IMG/VR virus record: IMGVR_UViG_3300031787_000787
Location: 1 to 24,810 of that record
From: a virus
Direction: 5' to 3' (one strand)
DNA: 24,810 bases
Positions 16,156-22,297 of this stretch are shown piece by piece. A model generated the notes under the pieces. It had not been told where the DNA came from, made no database searches, and worked only from the letters and a program-made list of their open reading frames with translations. Each line of letters begins with the position of its first letter. The first letter of the stretch is position 1. A program made the position numbers and the translations under genes.

Positions 16156-16970
16156 TCGCGATCAAAGCCGACACCCGGCCGTTCTTCCGTGCTCTCCGGC
16201 GGGCTGCCGCACTGCTCGCCGTCTGGGCCGCCACGGTCGCCGCGGCCAACCCGTGCGAAAACTGCCACGGCGATCGAGTTGTCGGGCGCGGGCCTGTGCG
16301 GTTCGTGTGCCCGCTCTGCGAAGGGGCTGGCGTGCTCTCCGCTCCGCCTGCGCCCCCGGCTCCGCCGCCAACTGCCGTGGCCGGCGGCCCCCGCCAGGCC
16401 GTGCCACGAATCATCTGCGGCTCCGGCCCAAGCCTCGACTGCGGTTCCGGCGTGCTCGTCGGGGTTCGCGATCGACAGGCCCTCGTGCTCACGGCATGGC
16501 ACGTCGTCCGTGGCCAGCGCGACGCGATCACCATCCGCTGGCCGGACGGCAGCTCAGCCCCGGCCCGCGTGGTGGCCAGCGACGACGCCTTCGACCTGGC
16601 GGCCCTCGTGACGGCTGCCACGGAGGCCGCCCCGGTGCGGCTTGCGCCACGACCACCGGCCCCGGGCGACAGCCTCACGATCGCCGGCTACGGCCCGCCG
16701 CCGTTCGCCTACCGAGAGGTCACCGGCAAGATGACCCAGTTCCTCGCGCCAACCGGCCGTCACCCGATGCACATGGTCGAACTGCGGGCCGGCGCGAGGA
16801 AGGGCGATTCCGGCGGGCCCGTGTTCAACGCCGACGGCGAGCTGGCGGCCGTGCTGTTTGGCAGCAATGGCGAGATCACCATTGGCAGTCACGCCACCGA
16901 AATCCGGTCGCTCCTCTCGCGTGCGAAGTGGCCGACCGACTGCCCGGACGGGAGGTGTGCCAAGCGATGA
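16152..16970 (+). CDS. Secreted trypsin-like serine protease with CxxCxG zinc motifs
   Basis: A 272-residue protein, ATGA overlap upstream. Residues 8-31 (RPFFRALRRAAALLAVWAAT) form a signal peptide or anchor. Next come two DnaJ-type half-sites, CENCHG (C34, C37) and CPLCEGAG (C53, C56), then a Pro-rich linker. The chymotrypsin-fold domain carries the full triad: TAWHVV (H117), DAFDLAAL (D148) and KGDSGGPVF (S220). HtrA/trypsin-type enzymes act in the periplasm on proteins. The zinc motif may hold the protease or a partner. It is unusual for a phage and resembles planctomycete host proteins, so recent acquisition is possible. Confidence 0.85.
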   Translation: MIAIKADTRPFFRALRRAAALLAVWAATVAAANPCENCHGDRVVGRGPVRFVCPLCEGAGVLSAPPAPPAPPPTAVAGGPRQAVPRIICGSGPSLDCGSGVLVGVRDRQALVLTAWHVVRGQRDAITIRWPDGSSAPARVVASDDAFDLAALVTAATEAAPVRLAPRPPAPGDSLTIAGYGPPPFAYREVTGKMTQFLAPTGRHPMHMVELRAGARKGDSGGPVFNADGELAAVLFGSNGEITIGSHATEIRSLLSRAKWPTDCPDGRCAKR

Positions 16971-17269
16971 GTTCGACCGACCTCGAGGAGCACGTCTGGC
17001 AGGCCCTTTCGGCCTACCCCGTCCGCCGGTCCCTGCTCGGGCGAGAGCGGTGCGACGCCGTCGTGGCGACCGCTGTCGACGAGTCACCAAAGGGCAGCGA
17101 ATCGCTGTTCGCCGGCCACGACAGCGCGGCCATGCGGGAGCGGTGGGAGCAGCGCGTCCGTCTCGTCTACCGGGATCGCTGCGGCTCGCCACTGTTGTCG
17201 ATGCTCCTGTTCTGGGCAATCGGAAAGATCGTGGAGATCATCGTTCAGCGGTGGTGGGAAAAGCAATGA
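16967..17269 (+). CDS. Small membrane-associated protein, unknown
   Basis: A 100-residue protein with ATGA overlap. The final 25 residues (PLLSMLLFWAIGKIVEIIVQ then RWWEKQ) form a hydrophobic or amphipathic helix that should insert into membrane near the C-terminus. The first 75 residues are charged and soluble. A tail-anchored layout next to two proteases suggests a membrane-located partner. The function is unknown. Confidence 0.6.
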   Translation: MSSTDLEEHVWQALSAYPVRRSLLGRERCDAVVATAVDESPKGSESLFAGHDSAAMRERWEQRVRLVYRDRCGSPLLSMLLFWAIGKIVEIIVQRWWEKQ

Positions 17270-17556
17270 CGCAACGGACAAGTGACATGATCGACGTAGG
17301 CATCCGCGTGGCCCGTGAATTTGGTTTCCCCTGCCTGATGCTGGGCCTGCTGCTATTTGGCCTCCGCGAGGCCGCACAGGCCCTCCACCGCACGGTCGTC
17401 GTTCCGGTGGTCGAATCACACTCCGCATTCCTCCGCCAGACCACCGCCACACTCGAAGGGCTTGGCCGCACCCAGGAGCAGCAGGCCGAGACGCTCCAAG
17501 AGCTGGCTGCCGGCCAGCGTGAGATCCTCGAGATCGTGGTAGGCCGCGACAAATGA
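17266..17556 (+). CDS. Membrane protein with coiled coil (holin/spanin-like candidate)
   Basis: A 96-residue protein with ATGA overlaps on both sides. One transmembrane helix (FGFPCLMLGLLLFGLREAAQ) is followed by a long heptad-like helix (TTATLEGLGRTQEQQAETLQ, then LAAGQREILEIVV). One transmembrane helix plus a coiled coil is typical of inner spanins and of accessory holin-like proteins, but also of other small phage membrane proteins. It lies in the cassette that should carry lysis functions. Confidence 0.62.
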   Translation: MTQRTSDMIDVGIRVAREFGFPCLMLGLLLFGLREAAQALHRTVVVPVVESHSAFLRQTTATLEGLGRTQEQQAETLQELAAGQREILEIVVGRDK

Positions 17557-17921
17557 CGCAAACAGACGCCCCTCTCTCCCAGCTGCAAGCCCACATCCGC
17601 TACCGGCTCGCCCACCGGGTCGAGGCGACGGGCGCGTGGCGGATGGACGAACTGACGCGGCTCGTGATTTGGCACTGGCCGCATTCGCACCTCGACGCCG
17701 CCGACCGGGCCGGGGGCCGCCGCCACAAGGCGGTCGATCACGCCATGGCTCTCGTGCGGGCCCAGGTCCGCGAGCGATGGGAGGCGATGCACGGCGTGGG
17801 GCCGCTCTGGGGCATGGTGCTTGCCGACACCGTCGGCGGCATCTGCGAATGCGTGCTCGATCTCTGGTTTGCCGACACGCGATGGCGTGATCGTCTAGAA
17901 GAAATGAGAGAGGTGATTTGA
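17553..17921 (+). CDS. Small soluble protein, unknown
   Basis: A 122-residue protein, ATGA overlap upstream; its stop shares one base with the next ATG. It is mainly helical, with Trp and His residues (LVIWHWPHSHLDAADRAGG) and a hydrophobic core region (PLWGMVLADTVGGICECVL). No signal peptide or known motif is visible. Operon membership is clear, the function is not. Confidence 0.58.
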   Translation: MTQTDAPLSQLQAHIRYRLAHRVEATGAWRMDELTRLVIWHWPHSHLDAADRAGGRRHKAVDHAMALVRAQVRERWEAMHGVGPLWGMVLADTVGGICECVLDLWFADTRWRDRLEEMREVI

Positions 17922-18604
17922 TGAGTTTTTCCATGCAGGGCTCCGTGCAAATTGTCCCGCGACTGACGGACGGGAACGCCACCGTGCAGGTGAACGCAAA
18001 CCGGCAGCTCGTCTTCATCGACGGCACGGGTGCCGGCGAGGCTGATGCCTACTGGTCCAAGACATACGAAATCTCAGCCGGACAATCGCAGGCCGTTGAC
18101 CTTCGTGCCCTGGTGGTAACCGTGCTGGGCGCAACCGGCACGCTGGTTCTCGACACGGTGAAACATTTGCTCGTGTTCAACCAATCGGCTGACACAAGCC
18201 TGACCGTCGGCCCCGGTGCCGTCGATGGCTGGGACGGCCTCGCCGGAGACATTCCTGTCGGCCGATCCGGGACGCTGATGCTTCACTCGCCTGTGTCTGG
18301 TGTGGCTGCATCGTCTGTAAGTAGGACTGTTGCAATCACAAACACCGACGTGGTCCACACGTTGAACGGCAACACGACCAGCGGCCAAAAGGCGATCACT
18401 GGCCTATCATCCACAACGAGCCTCGAGGTGGGGATGCTGGTGGCCGGAACCGGTATTCCGTCGGGAGCGACGATCGCAAGCATCACCAACGGCACCTCGG
18501 TGCAGCTGTCGGCCAACGCGACTGCGACCGGCACGGGCGTGTCGCTCACGTTTCGTCGGCCTCCGGCGACGGTCGAGATCCACGTAGTGGGCGTGGAAGA
18601 CTGA
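17921..18604 (+). CDS. Virion-surface/decoration-type beta protein
   Basis: A 227-residue beta-rich protein starting at ATG 17921 after AGAGAGGTG. The N-terminal 120 residues are a Thr/Val-rich beta domain. Residues about 140-210 contain LNGNTTSGQKAITGLSS, LEVGMLVAGTGIPSGATIAS and VQLSANATATGTGVSLTF. This is a module I recognise from phage tail fibres and surface proteins ('G..I..GT.I.sit..t.i.lS..at.tgt'). It probably forms an extended surface domain of the particle. It is the last rightward gene before the tRNA and terminator region. Confidence 0.68.
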   Translation: MSFSMQGSVQIVPRLTDGNATVQVNANRQLVFIDGTGAGEADAYWSKTYEISAGQSQAVDLRALVVTVLGATGTLVLDTVKHLLVFNQSADTSLTVGPGAVDGWDGLAGDIPVGRSGTLMLHSPVSGVAASSVSRTVAITNTDVVHTLNGNTTSGQKAITGLSSTTSLEVGMLVAGTGIPSGATIASITNGTSVQLSANATATGTGVSLTFRRPPATVEIHVVGVED

Positions 18605-18616
18605 TAAACTGGCGGT

Positions 18617-18692
18617 AGCAGCGTGGAGAAGCCCAGTTGTTCTCGCCGGCCTCATAAGCCGGAGATCGTCGGTGCGAATCCGACCGCTGCCA
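18617..18692 (+). tRNA. tRNA with CAT anticodon (Met, initiator-like)
   Basis: The cloverleaf can be drawn by hand. The acceptor arms are AGCAGCG/CGCTGCC, with six pairs and an unpaired first position (A1 opposite C72). The D stem is GAGA/TCTC, and the anticodon stem is CCGGC/GCCGG around loop CTCATAA, with CAT at 18653-18655. The T stem is GTCGG/CCGAC around TGCGAAT. CCA is not encoded. The unpaired 1:72 position and the D-arm sequence TGGAGAAGCCCAG resemble bacterial initiator tRNA, although the anticodon stem has GGC/GCC rather than GGG/CCC. The T loop has G at position 55 instead of the usual pseudouridine site. Confidence 0.85.
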
Positions 18693-18759
18693 TTCAAATC
18701 CCGAGCCGCTGAAACACGCGGCCGGGTCGCCGGCGGGAGCCCCCATCCACGCCGCTGCG

Positions 18760-18794
18760 GCCGCTGCCGGGTGGGGGCGAAGCCCGGCAGCGGC
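18760..18794 (+). repeat. Strong 12-bp hairpin downstream of the tRNA
   Basis: GCCGCTGCCGGG (18760-18771) and CCCGGCAGCGGC (18783-18794) are perfect inverted repeats around an 11-base loop TGGGGGCGAAG. No T run follows, so it is not an intrinsic terminator. It might be a tRNA-processing or stability element, or part of a larger structured RNA. A CCCCCA at about 18740 could pair with TGGGGG in the loop. Confidence 0.7.
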
Positions 18795-18903
18795 ACCAAT
18801 TCAACACACCGGGCCCGCCTCTCGCCCACTGCCGGGGGCTGACGCGGATCAAGGCCCGGTCAGTTCAACGCCCGGCGGCGGCCGGCAGGCCCCGCCGGGT
18901 GTT

Positions 18904-19019
18904 GGACATCCGGCGGACAACTGGCGTGACACTGGCGTGACGTGTCACGCCAGTTTTTCAGCGACGCACGGTGGTTTTCGCGTTTTTGGCGTGACATCGG
19001 CCGGACATCCGGCGGACAA
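18904..19019. repeat. 17-bp direct repeat flanking the terminator
   Basis: GGACATCCGGCGGACAA occurs at 18904-18920 and again at 19003-19019, an exact repeat 99 bases apart. Each copy has a short internal inverted pair (CCGGCGG, TCCGG). GGCGTGAC also occurs three times nearby (18923, 18934, 18989). The copies could be protein-binding sites, origin iterons or a duplicated transcription signal; I cannot tell which. Confidence 0.75.
18931..18958 (+). terminator. Rho-independent terminator for the rightward block
   Basis: Arms CTGGCGTGAC and GTCACGCCAG form a 9-10 bp stem with a short loop, followed by TTTTT at 18954-18958. It lies about 330 bases after the last rightward gene and ahead of genes coming from the other side, where a terminator is expected. 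On the opposite strand no U run follows, so it acts on rightward transcripts. Confidence 0.8.
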
Positions 19020-19022
19020 AAG

Positions 19023-19071
19023 TGTTGGCCAACAGTGTTGGATTGTTGGGCATCGGATATTCAACGTTGAA
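19023..19071. promoter_or_regulatory. Two 12-bp perfect palindromes (possible operators)
   Basis: TGTTGGCCAACA (19023-19034) and TTCAACGTTGAA (19060-19071) are perfect palindromes 26 bases apart, with TTCAAC repeated again at about 19088. They lie beyond the end of both converging gene blocks. Dimeric DNA-binding protein sites or an origin element are plausible. There is no gene between 18605 and 19096. Confidence 0.5.
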
Positions 19072-19096
19072 CATGATGCTCAACGATTCAACGCCA

Positions 19097-19231
19097 CTAC
19101 CGCCAGACCGCCACGACGAGCTCGATCAGGTCGTGGATTGCCCGGGCCAGCCGGGAGTCGGTGCCGAGCTCCTGGCCGATCCGGATCAGGACCAGGGCGT
19201 GGAGGATCGACGACCAATTCAGGTGTGGCAT
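19097..19231 (-). CDS. Very small helical protein after the Prim-Pol gene
   Basis: A 44-residue product from ATG 19231 (MPHLNWSSILHALVLIRIGQ, then a helix with LARAIHDLIELVVAVW). It overlaps the Prim-Pol stop by 13 bp, which suggests coupled translation at the end of the leftward operon. It is amphipathic helical with no known motif. It may be a real small partner, or a leftover of a longer primase C-terminus. Confidence 0.45.
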   Translation of the reverse strand: MPHLNWSSILHALVLIRIGQELGTDSRLARAIHDLIELVVAVWR

Positions 19232-19716
19232 GGGACACCCGCGAGCAACTGAGCAGGAAATCCAGCCACGGCAACCTCGCACGGGCTGACGATCCATTCG
19301 TACCGGCTGCCGTCCGGATGCCGCGACGGCGGGAGCACGCTCTGCGCCGCCCGTCCACCGATCCGGACCTCGAGGTCGTCCACATGCACGACGGCCGAGG
19401 CCGGCATCCACGGCTCCCAGCGGAAGAGTCGATGCTCGCCGCGGGACGACCGCCACGTGGGCGTGGGGATGTCGAGCACGCCGAATGCCGACAGCTGCTC
19501 CCGGCCGGCTTCGGCGTCGAACTCAACGTCGATCACCCCGGACGCCGGGCCGAGCAGGAGCCCGACGTTCGATCCGGCGGCGAGCCACTGATTGACATAC
19601 GTCAAGTCGCCGGTGGCTTTTGTCTGCCATGCGACCCCGACGGGCCGTTTTTCGCCACGGGCCAGCCGCACGAAGCGGCAGCCGATGGACGCGAGGTGTG
19701 CAAGTTCTGCGGTCAT
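19219..19716 (-). CDS. Stand-alone bifunctional primase/polymerase N-terminal (Prim-Pol) domain protein
   Basis: 165 residues, the size of a single Prim-Pol domain (PF09250 type). Motifs: VGLLLGPASGVIDVEFD (metal-binding D63 and E65), STR-like SSRGEHRLFRW (H95) and LEVRIGGRAAQSVLPPSRH near the end. These match the archaeo-eukaryotic primase core. It would make primers or polymerise DNA during replication. No helicase or C-terminal primase domain is fused, unlike many phage primases. ATG 19716 has GAAGGAGG upstream and overlaps the previous gene by 4 bp. It belongs to a five-gene leftward operon. Confidence 0.82.
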   Translation of the reverse strand: MTAELAHLASIGCRFVRLARGEKRPVGVAWQTKATGDLTYVNQWLAAGSNVGLLLGPASGVIDVEFDAEAGREQLSAFGVLDIPTPTWRSSRGEHRLFRWEPWMPASAVVHVDDLEVRIGGRAAQSVLPPSRHPDGSRYEWIVSPCEVAVAGFPAQLLAGVPCHT

Positions 19717-19976
19717 GCTGCGGCCTCCTTCACCATAGCGGACTCGATCATCCGCACGGCCTCGCGTGCGGTCACCCACGTGCCGGGCTCCAGGCCGGCA
19801 TCGGGGCAGACAACGGAATAGGCGGCCGGCCCAGGCTGCCAGCCGAGCCGGCCTGTCGGCATCATCGTCTCGACGAACGGCCGGCGGCAGTACACGTGGA
19901 TGTCTTCGCGGCCGACCCAGCGGCACTCGCCGGAGGCCAGCCGGCAGACGGCGGCGGTGATTGCGGAGGCGGTCAT
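19713..19976 (-). CDS. Small phage protein, unknown
   Basis: An 87-residue protein between two overlapping genes (4-bp overlaps on both sides). It contains Cys residues (VCRLASGECRW, HVYCRRPF) and ends in a helix (TAREAVRMIESAMVKEAAA). It is encoded directly before the Prim-Pol protein and may be a small replication partner, but no motif shows this. Confidence 0.6.
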   Translation of the reverse strand: MTASAITAAVCRLASGECRWVGREDIHVYCRRPFVETMMPTGRLGWQPGPAAYSVVCPDAGLEPGTWVTAREAVRMIESAMVKEAAA

Positions 19977-20170
19977 GCTGTGGCCTCCAGTTCGCCGCAG
20001 AGGGCGAGGAACGCGGCCGACTCCATGCGGGCCTGGGCGACCCGCATGCAGGCGTCGAACACGATGTCGGACTCCGGGCGGAAGTCGGGCATCAGGCCGC
20101 ACATCACATCACGGATCTGGTCGTCGGTCATGGCTTCGATGCGGGCGGTCATGGTTTCGGCGGCGGTCAT
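19973..20170 (-). CDS. Small helical phage protein, unknown
   Basis: A 65-residue, helical, acidic protein (MTAAETMTARIEAMTDDQIR, then SDIVFDACMRVAQARMES). Its stop overlaps the next start (ATGA type). It follows a 10-bp hairpin upstream. No function can be named. Confidence 0.58.
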   Translation of the reverse strand: MTAAETMTARIEAMTDDQIRDVMCGLMPDFRPESDIVFDACMRVAQARMESAAFLALCGELEATA

Positions 20171-20201
20171 GGGTTGGGTTCCGTGGTTTTGGGGTGGTGT
20201 T

Positions 20202-20226
20202 GCCCGCCGGCCCCGTGCCGGCGGGC
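20202..20226 (-). repeat. 10-bp perfect hairpin between leftward genes
   Basis: GCCCGCCGGC and GCCGGCGGGC are perfect inverted repeats around CCCGT. In the leftward transcript it falls between the 66-residue and 65-residue genes. No U run follows, so it more likely affects mRNA processing or relative expression than termination. Confidence 0.6.
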
Positions 20227-20233
20227 GTGGAGG

Positions 20234-20434
20234 TCAAGCGGCCGTGCATCGAAACTCGCGGACATCACGACCAAGGCCCATCGTGCAAGTCCAATCCTCG
20301 GTCATTCTGTTGCCATGCCACCGATAGCACTTGTTGACGGTAATGATTGCCGTCGCAATCTCGGCTTCAGTTGCGGCCCGCCAAACATCGGAACCAAGCT
20401 GGCGAACTTCATAGGTCTTTGTTGATGAGGTCAT
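20234..20434 (-). CDS. Small phage protein, first gene of the Prim-Pol operon
   Basis: A 66-residue protein from ATG 20434, with GGAG about 8 bases upstream and a promoter about 54 bases ahead. It contains YEVRQLGSDVWRAATEAEIA and a Cys near each half (NKCYRWHGN, DWTCTMG). It reads as a compact alpha/beta protein of unknown function. Confidence 0.58.
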   Translation of the reverse strand: MTSSTKTYEVRQLGSDVWRAATEAEIATAIITVNKCYRWHGNRMTEDWTCTMGLGRDVREFRCTAA

Positions 20435-20487
20435 CGTTTTGTCTCCATGCTTGTCGGCCGCGGGTCACTCGCCCGCGTCATGCCCAC

Positions 20488-20515
20488 AGTATATCCATTC
20501 GGCAATACCATGCAA
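20488..20515 (-). promoter_or_regulatory. Leftward promoter for the Prim-Pol operon
   Basis: On the minus strand TTGCAT (20515-20510) and TATACT (20493-20488) are separated by 16 bases. TATACT matches TATAAT at five of six positions. The expected transcript start near 20481 is about 47 bases ahead of the 20434 start codon. The surroundings are locally less GC-rich than the coding sequence. Inferred from sequence only. Confidence 0.6.
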
Positions 20516-20543
20516 GTGCATTGAGCGGATTTTCTTTGGTGGT

Positions 20544-20563
20544 CGTTTTCCAGCGAGAAAACG
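20544..20563 (-). repeat. 7-bp hairpin abutting the excisionase-like stop codon
   Basis: CGTTTTC (20544-20550) and GAAAACG (20557-20563) with loop CAGCGA directly follow the stop codon of the leftward gene. There is no U tract, so it is only a weak terminator candidate. Confidence 0.45.
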
Positions 20564-20782
20564 CTACTTCTTCGGCTTTCGACCACCGGACACCCGGGGC
20601 CGTCCGGCGGTCGGGTGCCGCTCAAAAGCCTCGGCGGCCGAGCGGAGCACGAACCAGATGCCATCGATCTCGACGGCCGGAATGCGGCCCGCCTGGGCCT
20701 GAGTCCGCATCCACATCCGCGACACGTCCGCGAGCTCCGCGGCGTGGCCGACCGTGACATAGAGGGAGGGGTCGATCTTCAT
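20564..20782 (-). CDS. Excisionase-like / MerR-type winged helix DNA-binding protein
   Basis: 72 residues. The pattern YVTVGHAAELADVSRMWM (helix-turn-helix), then AQAGRIPAVEIDGIWFVLRS, matches the short HTH_17/excisionase family ('tv.eAAel.gvs...v....G.ipavri...w...r'). The basic tail GGRKPKK supports DNA binding. Lying between the replication operon and the integrase module, it could direct excision or regulate the operon. Planctomycete chromosomal proteins of this type also exist. Confidence 0.75.
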   Translation of the reverse strand: MKIDPSLYVTVGHAAELADVSRMWMRTQAQAGRIPAVEIDGIWFVLRSAAEAFERHPTAGRPRVSGGRKPKK

Positions 20783-20819
20783 GCGAGCCAGTATTGCCGA
20801 CCGGAAGCGTGGGTCAATG

Positions 20820-21290
20820 CTACTCGAGCAATTCGGCTTCGATCACGGTCGCGTTCCCTGATTGGTGCAGCTGGAGTCGCACCACATACCACGTGCGGAT
20901 CATGGCACCAAACGAGTTTTGTGAGTCCACAAACGACCTCACGACGTAGGTGCCATCGGCCATTTTCGTGGCATGCTGGCGGCCGTCTGGAACGTCGAAC
21001 ATTCCCGGCCACTTCGCAGACCTTGGCGCTTTCAGCATGTCTTTGATGTGTGACTGAGCGCAGACCAAGGCGAGCGAACGGTTGTCGGCTTGCTCGAATT
21101 GTTCCGGCGTTTCCTTCGGAAGATTTTGCAGCCAGTACGTGCATCCGCCGACGAGTAGCAGCGCCATCAGGCATCCGGCCGCCTTTGATGGTTTGGGTTT
21201 CTTCGCAGGCGGTGGACGGCTCTGGGCTGTGTTGATTCGGATAGTTCCGTCGTCTTGGCCGTGATCGTGCAGAAACGAAAAATCAGGCAT
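20820..21290 (-). CDS. Membrane-anchored protein of the lysogeny region
   Basis: 156 residues from ATG 21290, with GAGGAGG upstream. An N-terminal soluble part with PPPAKKPKPSKAAG precedes one transmembrane helix (CLMALLLVGGCTYWLQ). The C-terminal domain has ALVCAQSHIKDMLKAPRSAK and then YVVRSFVDSQNSFGAMIRTW. The 'V.SQNSFGA..R..' pattern is a widespread small domain I know from bacterial membrane-tethered proteins but cannot name. Encoded between the integrase and the excisionase-like gene, it may be a superinfection-exclusion or lysogenic-conversion protein. That is a guess from position. Confidence 0.6.
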   Translation of the reverse strand: MPDFSFLHDHGQDDGTIRINTAQSRPPPAKKPKPSKAAGCLMALLLVGGCTYWLQNLPKETPEQFEQADNRSLALVCAQSHIKDMLKAPRSAKWPGMFDVPDGRQHATKMADGTYVVRSFVDSQNSFGAMIRTWYVVRLQLHQSGNATVIEAELLE

Positions 21291-21330
21291 GACAACCTCC
21301 TCGTTGGGGTGGTGTGATCCTACTCCGGAA

Positions 21331-22203
21331 TCACCCCGCATCCAACCGCGGGAGCATGTCGGCCGGCCGAGGCCCGCGATTCAAGTAGCGTGGGTCGATG
21401 TACCACTTGCGAGTCGTGGCCGCTTGGGCGTGGCCGGCGAAGGCCACCGCGGTCGCGTCGTTCGTCGCCTTCGCCATGTGGCTGATTGCCGACCGCCTCA
21501 CCTGCTGAAATGCCATCCGCTTTCCGGCCAGCCCAGCCGTGGAGAGGATTTGTTTCACCTTGTCCCACAGATACGTTCGCGTTTTCGGCCACGCGAAAAT
21601 CTTGGCCTTGTTGACCCGAAGGAGCCGCTCGATCCGGTCGCATGCTTCTGGCGACAGTTCGTAGACGCGGGCCCGCCTGCCTCCCTTCCTGATCTCGCCG
21701 GGCACGGTCAGGAAAGGCCGTGCGTAATGCTTCGGCTCGACATCGAGCAGAGCCCCGATCCGCTCCGTCGTCTCGAAGCACACGGTGATGATGGCTGGGA
21801 AATACTCCCCTGCCGGCACAAGGCCGACGTAGCCGCTGGCAGCAGCTGCTGCCTTGAACGCTCGCCGCAGCTCGTCTGCCGACCATGCGACCGGTACGCG
21901 GTCTGGCAACGGCGAAGGCTCGCACGACGGGAGCGAAGGAATCATCCGCCTGTCATTCGCCAGCCGGGCCATGGCCATAAGCTGCGATCGCTCTTTCTCG
22001 GCCGTGTACGGCGACACCGTGGATTGCCGGTGATCCATGAAGCCGGCAAGGGTGATTTCCTCGAGGTCTGCCAACATCGGCGTTCGCTCAAGGAACTTGG
22101 CAAACGCTCGGATCGTGGCAGCGTACAGCCGCGACGTTCCGGGCGACTTGCCGCGCAGTTTCAGCGGACGATAGTAGCGGTCGAAAAACTGTTGAAGAGT
22201 CAT
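21331..22203 (-). CDS. Site-specific tyrosine recombinase (integrase)
   Basis: 290 residues from ATG 22203, chosen because CAGGAGG lies seven bases upstream; the earlier TTG would include that site. An N-terminal SAM-like DNA-binding domain spans about residues 4-90 (QFFDRYYRPLKLRGKSPGTS). Catalytic residues: R148 (FETTERIGALL), K173 (GEIRKGGRR), R236 in FQQVRRS, H258 (AFAGHAQAATT) and nucleophile Y268 (RKWYID). The usual first His of the HxxR box is Gln (Q233). It integrates and excises the phage DNA. The attachment site is not identified. Confidence 0.9.
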   Translation of the reverse strand: MTLQQFFDRYYRPLKLRGKSPGTSRLYAATIRAFAKFLERTPMLADLEEITLAGFMDHRQSTVSPYTAEKERSQLMAMARLANDRRMIPSLPSCEPSPLPDRVPVAWSADELRRAFKAAAAASGYVGLVPAGEYFPAIITVCFETTERIGALLDVEPKHYARPFLTVPGEIRKGGRRARVYELSPEACDRIERLLRVNKAKIFAWPKTRTYLWDKVKQILSTAGLAGKRMAFQQVRRSAISHMAKATNDATAVAFAGHAQAATTRKWYIDPRYLNRGPRPADMLPRLDAG

Positions 22204-22297
22204 GGCGTGTACCTCCTGCAAGGGGATAGTTCACGCTTCCGTGCCATGCAAACCGCCCCCCTCCTTTGGGTCGGTTCGTGGCGGTTATGACACTTTT

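Noticed and set aside
18617-18692. tRNA as the prophage attachment site
   Set aside because: Phage genes continue on both sides without a boundary, the integrase is 2.6 kb away and no duplicated tRNA end is visible in the window.
11358-19230. 13-base repeat TTCAGGTGTGGCA at 11358 and 19218
   Set aside because: A few chance 13-base matches are expected in 25 kb, and the two sites have unrelated contexts.
18937-19821. Plus-strand open frame of 294 codons through the intergenic region and the Prim-Pol gene
   Set aside because: It begins in a terminator and runs antisense to a Prim-Pol gene with real motifs. Composition is not protein-like.
22223-22251. Leftward promoter TTGCAT-17-TATCCC before the integrase
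   Set aside because: The -10 matches only three of six bases and the predicted transcript start falls on the ribosome binding site. The CCATGCAA octamer it shares with the 20488-20515 promoter is noted, but is too short to prove a common control.
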